Positions 1 through 10,790 of a stretch of DNA of 64,000 nt are shown here, one piece after another; positions within the stretch are counted from its first letter, which is position 1, and each line of letters begins with the position of its first letter. The translations under genes were made by a program, and so were the position numbers. The notes beneath the pieces were generated by a model. It saw nothing but the letters and a program-made list of their open reading frames with translations, made no database searches and was not told the DNA's origin. Source of the DNA: Chrysaora quinquecirrha (taxonomy: Eukaryota; Cnidaria; Scyphozoa; Semaeostomeae; Pelagiidae); contig JACTAT010000297.1 of NCBI GenBank assembly GCA_014526335.1, positions 284,128-348,127 on the forward strand, in the 5' to 3' direction.

Positions 1-1041
1 TTTTTCTTGGCAGAATCATTTTCGCAAAGAGAATCCTCTTTTCTCAAAGGTTTCTTGCAGCTTTCCTTTCTTTGGTAGAGCTCTTTAGCATCGCTGCCAT
101 CTGAAATTTAGTCATCTACATACAGACTGTTTTCAATGTCCTCCACGAACTGTGGATCAACTTATTTGAACTGCTCCAGGTAATGTCTGATGGTTGCATT
201 TAATATGTATGGTGGAGGTCCAGCTCCAAATATCAACCTCGTCAATCTCTATTCTTCTATCTGATGGTCTTCATCATCTACATTCTTAACCAACAGGAAT
301 CTCAGGGTTTCTCTGTCTGCTGGATCGATTCCCATCTGCAGAAAAGCTTGCTTAATGCCTGCGATGAGGACCAATATGTGCATCCTGAATCTCAAAAGAA
401 CTGAATATAACCGCGGGTTAAATGAGGGACCAGTATGAAGACAATGGTTCAGCGATTTCATTCTTTTAGAACTTATGGCAGACAACGCATTATATACCAC
501 TATATTTTTTATAGTAGCTGCCTCTTCTCTGACAATAGCCAAATGTGGGATGTGAGAAACACCCTTGCCTGTTGGCTTCACTAGAGCTTTTTTGACTATC
601 CCATTTTCTAGCTGCTGCTCTATTATGTTATTATATTTGTTCAGTACCTTGTCACTTTTAAGAGAGCGACAGCAGCTGGGTACTGCTCACCTTTCATGTC
701 TAAATCTCAAAGCTTCCTTTAGACAACTCTTCGGATACTGCAGTTACTGCTGTTCAAGCATCCTTGATTATTGTGCACTCCATGTTCAAAGCACTCTCAG
801 AACTCGTGCCACTTCAGAAGATTGCCATCGAACATCTTCAGTTCCATTTTTTGCAAACGAATTCCACTGACTTCCTATTTATCTTCTTGGCCTTCAGCAA
901 CCCTCCATTCATTCTGCTGTTGAGTTTTCTAATAGCTGATTGGTACTTCCTTAAATCCTTTTCAAATACCTCAAACTGTTGCGGGCAGAGTTCTAGTGGT
1001 AGTTGAAAAATAACATATTTGAGTTTGAGGTCAAAGTCCAC
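1..1041 (-). pseudogene. BEL/Pao-type retrotransposon pol fragment (reverse transcriptase)
   Basis: Read on the minus strand from about 660 down to 1, the translation follows the BEL/Pao reverse transcriptase order: a GIV-K entry segment, a SLNHCLHTGPSFNP block, IKQAFLQMGIDPADR (the catalytic region, with the usual acidic residue before KAFL replaced), the F-G-P-Y-LNATIRHYLEQ block, and the SLYVDD catalytic box near 110-125. Stops interrupt the frame near position 240, after LEQFK and right after YVDD, so this is a fossil. The segment 838-1041 (-) starts with DFDLKLKYVIFQLP, is open, and part of it recurs at 9425-9475. The protease, RNase H and integrase parts are not seen; the element runs off the left window edge. 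Family call is from established motif order; no LTR was found. Confidence 0.75.
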
Positions 1042-1284
1042 AGCCAGATAATTAATGCAGAATTATGTACTAGCTTTAATTTATGCCAAGACATCAACTG
1101 GCCTCTTCTTCAGATCTTTGGCGGGAATTTTTTGAGTGCAGGAAATTTTTTGGCGGGAGAAATCTGAGTGGACTAAACATCTGTAATCAATCTGAACAAC
1201 TAGGAAGCTTCCCTATTTTTTAATCTTACAGTTATTTACCTCAAAATAATTTACATTGAATACTTTAAAAACGATTTCTCAAGC

Positions 1285-2489
1285 ATGGAGAGTGTTGGCA
1301 ACAATTCATTAGAAGAAGAGGGTGAGGAAGCTCATGAATCTTTGAACATCCCTGCACAAGAATCGATAAACAACTCGTCGCTTAATTCAGGTAGAATCTG
1401 CATTATGACATCATAATTCGAGAGATAGTTACAACAATTTCAGATAATAATATTTTGTTGCTAATTGAATTAACATTTATAAAGGATATTTTTTCAGGAG
1501 TTGCAAACAACACAGCATTTGTTACGTCAACTATGCAAGAGGCATTGGACATACTCAAAAAGCACGAACTTGAACATACAGTTTCTTACACAATATTTTC
1601 ATCGAAAAAAGGATTCGGGGAAACAAGTAAGTGAAAAAAGAGTTCAAAAGTTCTTCAGATTTTCCTTCTGTTTGTATTTCTATGAAAGATTTTAATTGAA
1701 AAAAAAAATAATTAGAACATGAAATTAGAGCACCAATTTGAAAATATACACTCTACACGAAAACCGTGAAATCACACTTGATATTCAATTCAATGTTCTT
1801 CTTGCTGCGACAATTTCTGCCTCGCAAATGTTTATATTTTATTGTTTTGTGTGACCTTTTACATTCTCAGATGCTTTTTGTTCTTGTTTTCAATTATGGG
1901 ACTCTCTGACTGGTCTTATTTTTGAGAATATGCAAGCCTTGGTCTTTTTCAAGCGTTCTTACAAAATGGAGTCTAAGCAATTTTTTACTTTGGTCTAGAT
2001 TTCATGGATAAAAAGCATGACGTAAAATGGAGTACGGATGGAATCCCATATACTGGAACACCAACACGGTAAAGACAGAAACATCCAGCTAAAAGAAAAG
2101 AAAAAAATGGAACGTATTGAACGCATGGTAAATATCGATTATGCTAAAGGTTTAAAGCCTGAAAAGTAGCATGAACCTGTCCTGCTTTTCTTCTTATTAA
2201 TCTTTTTGGTTCTCTTTCTCGCTCTTCCAGTAAACTTGCCAATTGTAGTCTGTGAGAGGGAACAGCTGTAGCTAGTGGAGCTAGTTACAAGTGGGAGATA
2301 AAGACTTAAAAAGCAAGGGATTGCATGAATTCGCCATCAATACACATACCCTTCAAGAAAATTTAATTTTATTCACAGAAATCAGATCATGTGTATGGTA
2401 AAAAGAAGACGTTCATTCAAACCTCAAAAAAGTTCGACTGCCCCGCAACCGTGAAACTTAAAGAGATCATCGAATTTCCTTGTCATAAA
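1285..2489 (+). other. N-terminal exons of the MULE-SWIM-Ulp1 gene
   Basis: Exon 1 starts at ATG 1285 and encodes MESVGNNSLEEEGEEAHESL, an acidic leader, with donor GT at 1391. Exon 2 (1498-1626) contains the TMQEALDILKKHELEHTVSY helix-rich stretch. Exon 3 (1999-2127) holds DGIPYTG and, one frame over, GKDRNIQLKEKKK, implying a single-base lesion near 2060. Exon 4 (2379-2489) encodes the FIQTSKKFDCPATVKLKEI block that resembles the DNA-binding N-termini of CaRF/FAR1-like MULE proteins. Exon 5 is 2871-2938 (VLVVPHISMHKGHAVGE). Introns 1-5 contain no recognisable elements. Start choice rests on exon 1 being open, having a good donor, and joining exon 2 in phase; an upstream exon cannot be excluded. 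Confidence 0.6.
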
Positions 2490-3640
2490 GTAAGTATCAT
2501 TCTGAATCTCAATCTTCACAAATAGTTGAATGGAATCTATTATGCAGAATTTGTATCATTCTGAATAACTATATTCCGTTCATCTCCCATTATTTAAACA
2601 TTCAACCAAATGTTTTTATCTGATTGACTATTTTATATTCCTTTTCTACATGTTTAATGCCAGACAATAACTATAAAACAATCAAAAAATCTGCAAATGA
2701 ACAACAGGATAAATCATTTTCATTCGTTTCTTGTAGAAATTAAGCATGAATTCAAAGTCTCAAGTCTTTATACTGAGTTTTTTCTTAACAGATAACTACT
2801 AACACAGAATGGCGACGATCGCAAGCATCTTGAAATTTGAAAATTGGTATAAAGAATAAATCAGTTACAGGATTCCAACGAAAGTTTGTTCTTGTTGTGC
2901 CACATATCTCAATGCACAAAGGTCATGCTGTTGGTGAGGTGAGTCGATATCTTCTTATAAACAGAAGTGTGCGAACTATGTATAAAATGTAGAGAAACAT
3001 TATTCATTGCACATTGCGTAGAATCAAGCAAGTTTGATAGAAAGATTCGAGTCTACACGTAGGCTACACATTGAGTTCTATAAATACATTACACAACACT
3101 TTTTTTCTAATAAGCAACTGATCAATAAACAACTGGGGCTGGGATTTTGTTAAACTTTTTGGAAGATAGATATCATTGCAAGCTTGTCAGTCAGTTACAT
3201 ACATTGAAATACAAGAAAAGAGCAAAAAGAGTTTTTAGGGGCACCAGTCATTCTGTGACGGCTAAAATAATAGATAGACAAAAAATACAAGAAAGTCCAG
3301 TAGCTAATTAAAAAAAGTAAATATGTCTCTGAAAATTTACCCTAACATTTTTATAGACAAGCCTTGAACGAATTCAGAAATTTTGATACGGAATTCATAT
3401 CATACTTCATTAATGTTTATGATTTTGGAGGATATGATTTTAGAATTCATAATTTTCTATAATTCAGGCTACTAAGATACTTATTGAAATGCTTGAATTT
3501 GAATCTGTGTCACAATACTTGTACTGTGTCGTGATATATTCAATATATGTGTATATAAGAACAAAGACAAGATCAAGGTCAGTCAGTGGTCTGCTACATC
3601 GTTCTTTTCCCTTAACTTAACCCAGTCCTTTTTTTCGTAG

Positions 3641-4362
3641 TTTGCTGGAGTTTCCCAAGAAATAGATTCTTTTCTTGTAAGCAAGATTGAAATGCTGGTC
3701 AAAGAGGGTGTTTCGACAGTAAACGAGATGAGAAGACAACTAAAGGTCGCAGTTAAACATGAGCTTTTCAACGGTACCAATGTTCCCCCTACAAATAATC
3801 GTAGATATTTTCCGAATCAGAGAATAATTAGATCCCACATGGTGCATGTACAAAGAAAACTGTGTCATTCCATGATAGATCAAGAATGCTTGGTAGAGAA
3901 AGTAAAACAATGGAAAAAAGAGCAGCCAAATTGCAAAATATTTTACCTGCCAACGAAAGTCGGCGTGTCTAATGATACCAATGAATTTTGAATCGACAGC
4001 AGACGGTGATGACGATGGGGATGATGCAGAGATAAAGCTTCTCAGAGACAACGGAGATGGTTTTCTGTTCGTCTACCAATCTGATCAACAAAGAAGACTA
4101 CTGTCCTGGTATGGTAATGAGATTGCCTTTTTAGACGCTACATATCGTACCACTCGTTACACATTACCCTTGTTCTTCCTTGTTGTAAAAACCAATGTAG
4201 ATTACCAAGTGGTAGGGGCTTTTGTTTCTGAGAATGAAGACACCGACAGCATAGAGGAAGCGATTGGAATTTTCAAAAAGTGGAATCCCGAGTTCAAACC
4301 CAAATACTTCATGACAGACTACAGCAATGAAGAGATTAATGCCATAGAGAATAACTTCAAAG
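3641..4362 (+). other. Exon 6: MULE transposase core, first part
   Basis: This exon begins after a pyrimidine-rich tract and AG at 3640. It encodes a helical region (LVKEGVSTVNEMRRQL), a PPTNNRRYFP block, then, after a frame change between about 3965 and 3990, the transposase core: LLSWYGNEIAFLDATYRTTR with the first catalytic Asp, LPLFFLVVKTNVDYQVVGAF, and YFMTDYSNEEINAIE with the second Asp and nearby Glu. This is the established MULE/RNase H-fold signature. The overlap of two reading frames at 3972-3991 looks like one indel, not a programmed event, because no slippery heptamer is evident. The donor is AG|GTAAAT at 4362. Confidence 0.75.
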
Positions 4363-4668
4363 GTAAATAGCTGTGAACAAGTTCTATATATATCTTAAAA
4401 ATGAATGCCTTCATTTGGTAAATTATGAAATTTCTTTGTTATAATATTCGTCTCACCACAGATTGATTTTGCCACAGATGAACTGCGTAAATTTTTACTA
4501 AAGCTACAATTTTAATTTACTGAATCAAAAAGTTGGACAAAACAAGATTTATTTCCAAAAGGAGACCGTTCTTTTAAGATTATCATTTGTAAAACTTCCA
4601 TTTTTTTGCAATCACTAAAGTTTACTAACTGATTTTAATTTATATATCCAGTCGGGCATACAACTTAA

Positions 4669-4852
4669 TGATGAAAAGGGTGACCAAAAGCTTAAACATG
4701 TTTAATTAGAATTGGAAACGAAAGATGACAAGATTGAAAATTGTTTGCTATTCACTGTATCTTCGACTACACTTTCCAGTAGTCATCTTCAGAGTGACGA
4801 TTAACAATAACGGTAAAACATGTTTAAGCTTCTGGTCACCCTTTTCATCATG
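4669..4852. repeat. Foldback MITE-like element in intron 6
   Basis: Inverted arms of about 35 bases lie at 4669-4704 and 4814-4852; the arms read TGATGAAAAGGGTGACCA and its complement and continue through AAGCTTAAACATGTTT. A short GATTTTAATTTA sequence occurs just left (4631-4642) and just right (4852-4863) of the arms and could be a target duplication or a remnant of it. The loop of about 110 bases has no open frame of note. It lies wholly in the intron between exons 6 and 7 of the MULE gene. Confidence 0.55.
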
Positions 4853-4895
4853 ATTTTAATTTACTTACATATATTCATTGATCTTATTCCACTAG

Positions 4896-5638
4896 ACTGT
4901 TCAGTATTCATATGTGATTTCCACCATGAACAAGCATGGGAGCGATGGTTATCGAAATCGACAAATGGTTGCAGGGAGATAAAGAGTGATGTCTTAGCAA
5001 AACTCAGGCAAATAGCACGCTCAAGATCAAGAACTTCAAGTGAAAACGCAATTCATCTTCTCAAGTCATCGATTTACTGGAAAGACAAGAAGTACACAGG
5101 TTTGGTGGACTATCTAGAGAAATATTGGCTTAATATAAAAAAGGTAAATAAAGGCATGATTGTACGGAAAAGTGTGTAGATGGCAAACTATAACCGAGAT
5201 TTTGATGAAACTTTAGGTCTCACAACCTAGTTTCTCCTTACTCTCCATCAAGGATGGATTTGCCATGTACACACTTTCTTTCCATACTTTAAGATAAGGA
5301 ATCGCATTGGCAAAGCATTGGCAAGTAAAGCATTGGCAAAGGAGTCCAATGCTTTCTGCTTGTATTTCAAAATAAGGCTAATAGTGTAATAATGTAATGA
5401 TAATAACGGAATCATTCTACTTACAGCGATATTAGTTTTCCGTTACATATTTTGCTTTTTAGAGGTGGATCTTGGCGTACTGACAAGATAGACTGTTGCT
5501 TGACTGTAACACAAACAATGGCACTGAACGACAGAATGAGACTTTCAAGTACCAGTACTTGCAGAAGCATAGTCGAAAATCAGTCACTGGAATGTTATCG
5601 TTGCTCATTGAAGACTTTCTTGTTGACAAATATGACAA
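4896..5638 (+). other. Exons 7-8: MULE transposase core, second part
   Basis: Exon 7 (4896-5143) encodes SVFICDFHHEQAWERWLSK, the CDFHREQAW-type block that follows the second catalytic Asp in MULE transposases, then a helical stretch ending in WLNIKK. Exon 8 (5463-5638) encodes RWILAY, an in-frame TGA, then NTNNGTERQNETFKYQYL and TGMLSLLIEDFL. The conserved NTNNG-ERQN block carries the region of the third catalytic acid. The TGA at about 5481 lies where homologues usually have a basic residue, so it is a nonsense change or a sequence error. Phase into exon 9 is maintained. Confidence 0.7.
5155..5292. repeat. Short hairpin repeat in intron 7
   Basis: A segment near 5160-5187 (GTACGGAAAAGTGTGTAGAT onward) is complemented imperfectly by 5262-5290 (TTTGCCATGTACACACTTTC and following). 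The arms are about 28 bases with a few mismatches and the loop is about 75 bases. It is followed by three copies of a GCATTGGCAAA motif at 5312-5342. It is probably a small non-autonomous element; no target duplication was identified. Confidence 0.4.
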
Positions 5639-5763
5639 GTAAGCAGCAACCAATATTGATACTGATTGACCAATGTGATCCATTTATTCAAATTGTCTTC
5701 TCTTTGATACTTGAACTATGAATATATGAATATGAAATGAGTATTATGCTTTAATTCTTTTAG

Positions 5764-6718
5764 ATATCGAGAGATGAATTTGAAATTCAACTCAAATTAT
5801 AGAAGATATGCAAATGAAATCCCGATCTTCTTGCAAAATCGACCACATAACATGGTTAAACACTGCATGCAACGATTTGAAGCTGCAAAATCTATACCTC
5901 GAAATTCTGTTTGTATCATAGAAAATGGGGAGTTTCTTGTGAAAAGCTGTAATCCAATGGTATTGGAACCTTACTGCGTACGTTTTGGAGCTGAAGAAAA
6001 AATGCCCCATTGCAATTGCCATGATTGGAGTAAATCAGCATATCCATGCAAACATTTTTTTGCAGTTTTCCAATACTACCCTGCTTGGTCATGGGAAGCA
6101 TTTCCATCATTTTATAGAAATTCAGTTTTTCTTAACTTGGATGAAGCTTTTGATATCCCAGTCATGCAGATTAGTGAAGATCAGGAACCCAGAAATAATG
6201 ACAATGGTTCAGTGGAGCAACTCGATTCAGATTTAAATGAAAATGTAAGCCTTGCTAGTGACAAAATTTCTGAAACATATGATGTAACCAACAAAGACGA
6301 AGAGCTTTGTGCTGCAAAAGATAGTGGAAAAGAATCAAACATTGACGATTCAGCTATCAACCGTAAAAAAGGCATGACTATTCGAGATTATCTGGCAGAC
6401 ATAAGAAGATTGTCTTTCCTTGTTGAAGGCAAACCTGAGATATTAGAACAATTATGTACTGATTTATCTGCTATGAGAGACAACTTGTATAGGTGCTTGC
6501 CAAAAGAAAATGGCACTCTCTTGAGGCCTAAAACCTTTGAAGACTATGAAAAGAAAAAGCAAAATTTAAAACTAAAAAACCTGCGATTAAGAAAAAGAAA
6601 ATGTTGTTTCACTGGAAGAGTGGGAGAGAGAAAAGAACAATTTTTGAAAGCATCTAAACTGGAAATCAGTGCTGGAGATAAAAAGAAATTCCAAAAAATA
6701 CTGCACAAGAAGAAATAG
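5764..6718 (+). other. Exon 9, first part: SWIM zinc finger and charged linker
   Basis: After the acceptor at 5763 the frame encodes FLQNRPHNMVKHCMQRFEAA, then a SWIM zinc finger with the pattern C-x-C-x(n)-C-x-H: HCNCHDWSKSAYPCKHFFAV at about residues 75-95 of the exon. SWIM fingers are established partners of MULE cores and are thought to bind DNA or protein. The remainder is an acidic, Ser/Asn-rich linker followed by a Lys-rich end (KKKQNLKLKNLRLRKRK), possibly a nuclear localisation signal. The frame stops at 6716-6718, but a one-base shift in the A-rich run near 6680-6700 connects it to the protease region. Confidence 0.75.
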
Positions 6719-7472
6719 TTGTCGATTGTGAAGGGAAGACAGGGCTTGAAGAGTATAAAGAGAGTATCACAGAATGTAATCAATTTGTTATTTCGTCAGA
6801 CGATGACCAACCAGAGAGTGATGCACAGAACAACATTTTATCAAGAATTGATTTGAGCAAAAAAGACCTGAAATTAATTGGGGACTATGACATGTTAAAT
6901 GACACTGTAATACATGTATTTCAAGGAATGATAAAAAAACATTACCCAGAAACAGGCGGATTACAAGATCCATTGCTTGGGTCAAATTTAAGTTTCAGTG
7001 TGTTCAACAATAAGCCATTCGTTCAGATATTGCATGACGGTAAGTTACATTGGATTGCCGCAAGCACTTACAATTGCCAGCCTGGAGAAATCTACTACAT
7101 GGACAGCCTGTTCCATGGGAGAATAACTGATAAGGTCAAGCAGCAAATATGCTCTTTAATGCACTGCCAAAAGGATGTGTTGAAGATCAAGGTTTTGCCA
7201 GTTCAGCAACAAACAAACAGTGTGGACTGTGGTGTTTATGCAATTGCTTTCATTGTTTATCTGGTTCTGAAGAAAAAATACCCAGCTGAAGTGACATTTG
7301 ATCATAAGGTGATGAGACATCATCTAATTCGTGCTTTAGCTGCAGACAAGTTGTCAGAGTTTCCTGTTGCTGAAAAACAAGGGAAAATGTGTAATAAGAA
7401 AGAATTTTTGTTACAATTGCATTGCAGCTGTCGCATGTGCTGGGTCCCATCTGATAACAAGAGATTTGGCAG
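6719..7472 (+). other. Exon 9, second part: Ulp1-like C48 cysteine protease domain
   Basis: The open frame reads DDDQPESDAQNNILSRIDLS, then a domain of about 170 residues with the Ulp1/SENP catalytic order: His in KLHWIAAS, Asp in YYMDSLF, Gln in VLPVQQQTNS and Cys in VDCGVYAIAF. All four catalytic positions are present, so this domain looks intact. Family role: cleaving ubiquitin-like modifiers or processing polyproteins in the nucleus; the substrate here is unknown. The exon ends in LHCSCRMCW followed by DNKRFGR and a good donor (AG|GTAAGT at 7472). Plant and some animal MULEs are known to carry Ulp1-like genes, so the pairing has precedent; the fusion in one spliced frame is inferred from this sequence. 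Confidence 0.8.
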
Positions 7473-7772
7473 GTAAGTGATGTAAATGTTAAAACGAAAG
7501 ATATTTCAGGTAGATGTCTTTTTCAAATTGTCACTTCACTTCCTTTAAGGTTTGATAAAATATCAATTCCATGTTCAATCAAGCTTAATACTAGTCAGTA
7601 AAAAAAAGGTTCAACTATTTAAACCAAGGTAGTCACCAGGAGGGTATTTCTTCCATGTGGCACGGAGCCATTCCATGTTTTGTTTCAATAGTGATAACCA
7701 TGGCTTTTAAATAAGTCATCTTCAAGTGAATATCTTGTTGTTGGTAAGCTTGGTAACTTTTGTTTTTAATAG

Positions 7773-7902
7773 GCAAGTGGCAGAATGCTGCAGCTGCAAC
7801 AAGTGGTTTCACCGAATGTGTGAACATATCAGCACTGATGTCTTCCTGAAAAGAGATTTTCAATGGTTTTGTAATGAGTGTCCTAATAATAATAATGCTT
7901 GA
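7773..7902 (+). other. Exon 10: PHD-like zinc finger terminus
   Basis: The acceptor AG at 7771-7772 joins in phase to exon 9. The exon encodes QVAECCSCNKWFHRMCEHIS, then WFCNECPNNNNA and a stop at 7900-7902. Together with C-x-C-x-x-C at the end of exon 9 this gives a Cys4-His-Cys3-like spacing typical of a PHD/RING-like finger split by an intron. PHD fingers commonly read histone tails; such a role here is inference. Nothing downstream resembles a polyadenylation cluster strongly. Confidence 0.7.
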
Positions 7903-9420
7903 TTGTGGATGTCTGCAGATTATACTCCCCAGGTTGGAAAGTTTGTATTTACTCGCAGCTGCGCACAGACTTCAGAAGAGAAACTCGCACCTCAATTCAG
8001 CTCCACTCGCAGGTTGAAAAAAAAAATTTCGCGCTTCGTGCGAAAATGTATGCCGGATTCAGTATCAATGAATATTGTACATTTTAGTAGGATAACACAA
8101 TAACCAATTTAAACATCAAAATATTTCAAAATGAACAGAACAACATTACCCATGGATATCAATTACCCAAATAAAATAGACATATTAGTCCCCAAACAGT
8201 CCTCAGTTATTCAAAAGGGATGTTCTTTTAACAGGACTCCACGACGTCACAACCCCAGACAATACGACCCTGCGACCTAACGACCTTATTTTTATAAATG
8301 ATTTTTATTTTCAAAAATAGTTGAATTCAAAGCTGATTTTCATTAAAAGTTTCAAGATAGCTTTGATTTTGATCTCGAGTTGTGAGTTGTTTTATACAGC
8401 CGATCGTTAATATTTTGTAGGTGAATTTGTCTTAAATTTGAATTTGCATTAAATATTCTCGAGTCTTTTAGGTTACTTAATGGCATTTTGGTACCTGAAG
8501 TTATGTATTTCAAATATGTTAGCATGGCTTGGCATCAATGAAATGAAAGTTAACGTGGGGACACAACGAAGAACGAAGCATTGTCGCAATTTGACTAGCT
8601 ACACTCAAATAGTTTCTTCTGTAATATTTTACAAATATTTTGACCCGAATTTCAGCCAGGTGTTCTTACAAAGTTTTTTCTTTAGCCGTTTTAGGCTAGT
8701 TCCACAACCAAACGAAGGAGATTGATGTTTGAAAAAAAGAAAATTATAAATTTAGCATTGCAGGTACCAATGTAATGTAATATGGCATTGGTAAAAGAAA
8801 CAGCATTGATAAATAGCAATGTTTACTTATTAAACCGCGGATTGATCTCTGGGCTGGGCTGATTATCTGAGATAACACAATACTGAACTACACATAGTAC
8901 AACAGGAAATAAAGATTACACAAATCTTAAAAAAGGTCACTCCTATTCATGAAGAATGCCAAAGGCACAAAGTAGACAGCAGACCTAGTTTTTTTGTAAA
9001 TATATGGCATAATTCACTATTTCAATAATTATGCCAACTTGTTGTAAATACTGTAGGTTAAACCAGGGTGACTTGGGACAAAAATATTCTGCTGTGCACT
9101 AGTCTAGAAGTTTTATTAGGCCTTATCTGTAAAAAAAGTTGTAGCATAGCCATAGGTGAGGAACTTTACCCTGGTTGTCAATCAAATGAATATTTATCAA
9201 TAAAATTACACAGTATCTATGAATGACAATGTTACTAACCTCCATAATAGGATTGTGACACAATAGTTCAGTGGCCTAACAACTCTATCATTGTCCACAA
9301 TTAACGTTCAGTTCAGTTGGTTCAGCTTCTTTCTTCTTGCTCAAAATCAAAGGTTCCCGTCATTTATTGTCGCTGTGTAGCCGTAGGCTAGGGGCTGCGC
9401 AGTAGCACTGTAATAAATAA
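7903..9420. other. Non-coding stretch after the MULE gene
   Basis: No supported gene. It contains a short palindromic CGCGCTTCGTGCG-type stretch near 8030-8043 after an A10 run and an open frame at 8480-8725 with no recognisable features. I compared the ends with sequence upstream of 1285 for MULE inverted termini and saw only weak GC-rich similarity. The rest is AT-rich with no obvious repeat structure. Confidence 0.5.
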
Positions 9421-9424
9421 TCTG

Positions 9425-9475
9425 CTGGACTTTGACCTCAAACTCACATATGTTATTTTTCAACTACCAGTTCTA
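9425..9475 (+). repeat. Fragment shared with the BEL/Pao region at 990-1040
   Basis: About 45 bases here (beginning GGACTTTGACCTCAAACTCA) match the reverse complement of 995-1040 with very few differences, then the similarity stops abruptly. Both encode DFDLKL-YVIFQLP in their reading direction. It marks a dispersed repeat joined to unrelated sequence at about 9470. Confidence 0.6.
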
Positions 9476-9731
9476 GTGAGCAACCAGCTTTCTTCTGCTC
9501 TTTTTCAAGAACAGTATCCTTCTCTTCCAGTCTCTGTACAGTTCTGCACAACCCGTCTTTCTTCTCATGCAGCTCGTCAGTATCTTCTGTTTCAAGGACC
9601 ATGTGAGCAAGTACTCTCTCAGTGAGTTCTCTCTCAGCAAATCTTCTAGCTATTTCTCTATATTCTTCGGCAGCTATACTATAACCTGTCTTGTGGAACT
9701 TGTGATTGTTCCATGTGCAACTGGTCTGCAT
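9453..9731 (-). other. Open frame with coiled-coil character, unrecognised
   Basis: A 92-codon frame rich in Glu, Lys and Leu (EKKDGLCRTVQRLEEKDTVL) that would form a coiled coil. I do not recognise the family. It borders the fragment shared with the BEL/Pao region and could be part of a retroelement gag-like region or a chance frame. No splice partner was identified. Confidence 0.25.
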
Positions 9732-9778
9732 TCTTTGGCTTGCAAAGCAATCCGTCTTTCACAAGACTGAATTGACTG

Positions 9779-9836
9779 GTGAGGGGGTTGGGGGGGGTTG
9801 AAGGAGCTGGGTGTGGGGTATGGGAGGAGGGGGTTA
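9779..9836 (+). repeat. G-rich tract with quadruplex potential
   Basis: The plus strand has a run of five G, eight G, then several groups of three to five G separated by short linkers (for example GGGTGTGGGGTATGGGAGG) within 58 bases. Four or more G-runs of at least three with short loops meet the usual pattern for a DNA quadruplex. Formation is inference. Confidence 0.5.
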
Positions 9837-10207
9837 CTGCATGCTGCACACTGGCCAATAGGTGTTTTAGTAGTCTTATGTCACTACTCCAGGCTAGTGA
9901 TAAACCACATGTGCAGGGTATGGATGTGTGATCAGCTGGGTGGACCATGTAGTTCCTTGTTGCTGGAGGGGGCCTCTGTTCTGTACTGCATTGCCAACAC
10001 CACTGTCATACTGGGAGGTCTGGTCTGGTTTTGTGCCAACATCTAGTGTTCCATGGTCCAGATAGGGCTCGTGGGCAGGGGTCGTCTCCTGAGGAGATCA
10101 TCTTACCTGGTTTTCTTGGGCGGCAATGGAGTGACTGCAAAGGGAAGATCCTTCTGGGATTTTGAGTCTTCTAGCTTAATTCAAAACAGCAGGAGTTCTG
10201 CGTCTTT

Positions 10208-10317
10208 GCCCCCTTTCTAGGGGACCTGGTCTGTGTCCCTTATCAAGGAAACCTGGACTGTGCCCCTCGTCTAGAGGGCCTGAGCTGCGCCCCTCCTCTA
10301 GAGGACCTGGTCTGCTT
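10208..10317. repeat. Degenerate ~27-bp minisatellite, about four units
   Basis: Units read approximately CCCCTCNTCTAGAGGACCTG followed by a GTCTGTG-like end; four successive copies differ at several positions (unit starts near 10210, 10237, 10263 and 10290). The minus strand frame 10176-10373 therefore encodes a PG-P-LEEG-like protein repeat. The unit length divisible by three keeps the frame open, so coding is not implied. Confidence 0.65.
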
Positions 10318-10790
10318 CTGAAATATTCATCTGAAACTGTCCGATTTCTGGATTTTGGATTTCTGGCTGACAACTAATTCTGGCAGAAATTCTCTCATCG
10401 CCACCAGCTGATGTGCTATTTGTATTCTTCTTTCCTTCTCTTCGGAGAGCTCGTACCCTAATCCTAACCGGTGTTGAGACATTTTTGTTTGAGATTGTTT
10501 TCTCTTTTCTCGTCAAGCCTACACTTAAAGACTGAGAAAATAGTAGGGAATCTACTTAGAATACAGCAATGTTGACAAACAAACAAGGCAAGAATGCTGT
10601 TTGGGGAGAACCACTCAAAGTGTCTGGAATCTACGGGGCTGACACCTTGAATGATAGCCTAAAAAGAGGACTGTAACAAAAGAAACAAAAAAGTCTATCC
10701 TAAGTGCAAGGTGAAAAATTCCCCACACAAACCCAAAGCCTTGCAAGAGAAAAGACAAGAAAGATCTTCGTAAATTTTTTGAAGCAAATA

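Larger units (their letters stand above)
1285..7902 (+). pseudogene. Ten-exon MULE transposase-SWIM-Ulp1 protease-PHD gene
   Basis: I assembled this from splice sites and homologous blocks. Proposed exons: 1285-1390, 1498-1626, 1999-2127, 2379-2489, 2871-2938, 3641-4362, 4896-5143, 5463-5638, 5764-7472, 7773-7902, nearly all with GT-AG borders and compatible phases. The order of domains is: acidic N-terminus, Cys-containing CaRF/FAR1-like region, DDE transposase core of the MULE type, SWIM zinc finger, low-complexity charged linker, Ulp1-like (C48) cysteine protease, and a PHD-like finger at the C-terminus. Lesions: a frame change near 2060, an unresolved phase at exon 5, a frame change near 3970-3990, an in-frame TGA near 5481, and a one-base shift in an A-rich run near 6680-6700. 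Their small number means either a recent pseudogene or uncorrected sequence errors. No flanking terminal inverted repeats were found, so it may be an element or a domesticated gene. Confidence 0.7.

Noticed and set aside
3965..3995. Programmed ribosomal frameshift in exon 6
   Set aside because: No slippery heptamer or clear downstream structure; other simple lesions in the same gene make an indel more likely.
1060..8300. Terminal inverted repeats flanking the MULE gene
   Set aside because: Only weak GC-rich resemblance between about 1120-1160 and 8000-8045 was seen, far below the MULE standard.
10176..10516. Basic repeat protein on the minus strand
   Set aside because: Explained by the ~27-bp minisatellite with a unit length that is a multiple of three.
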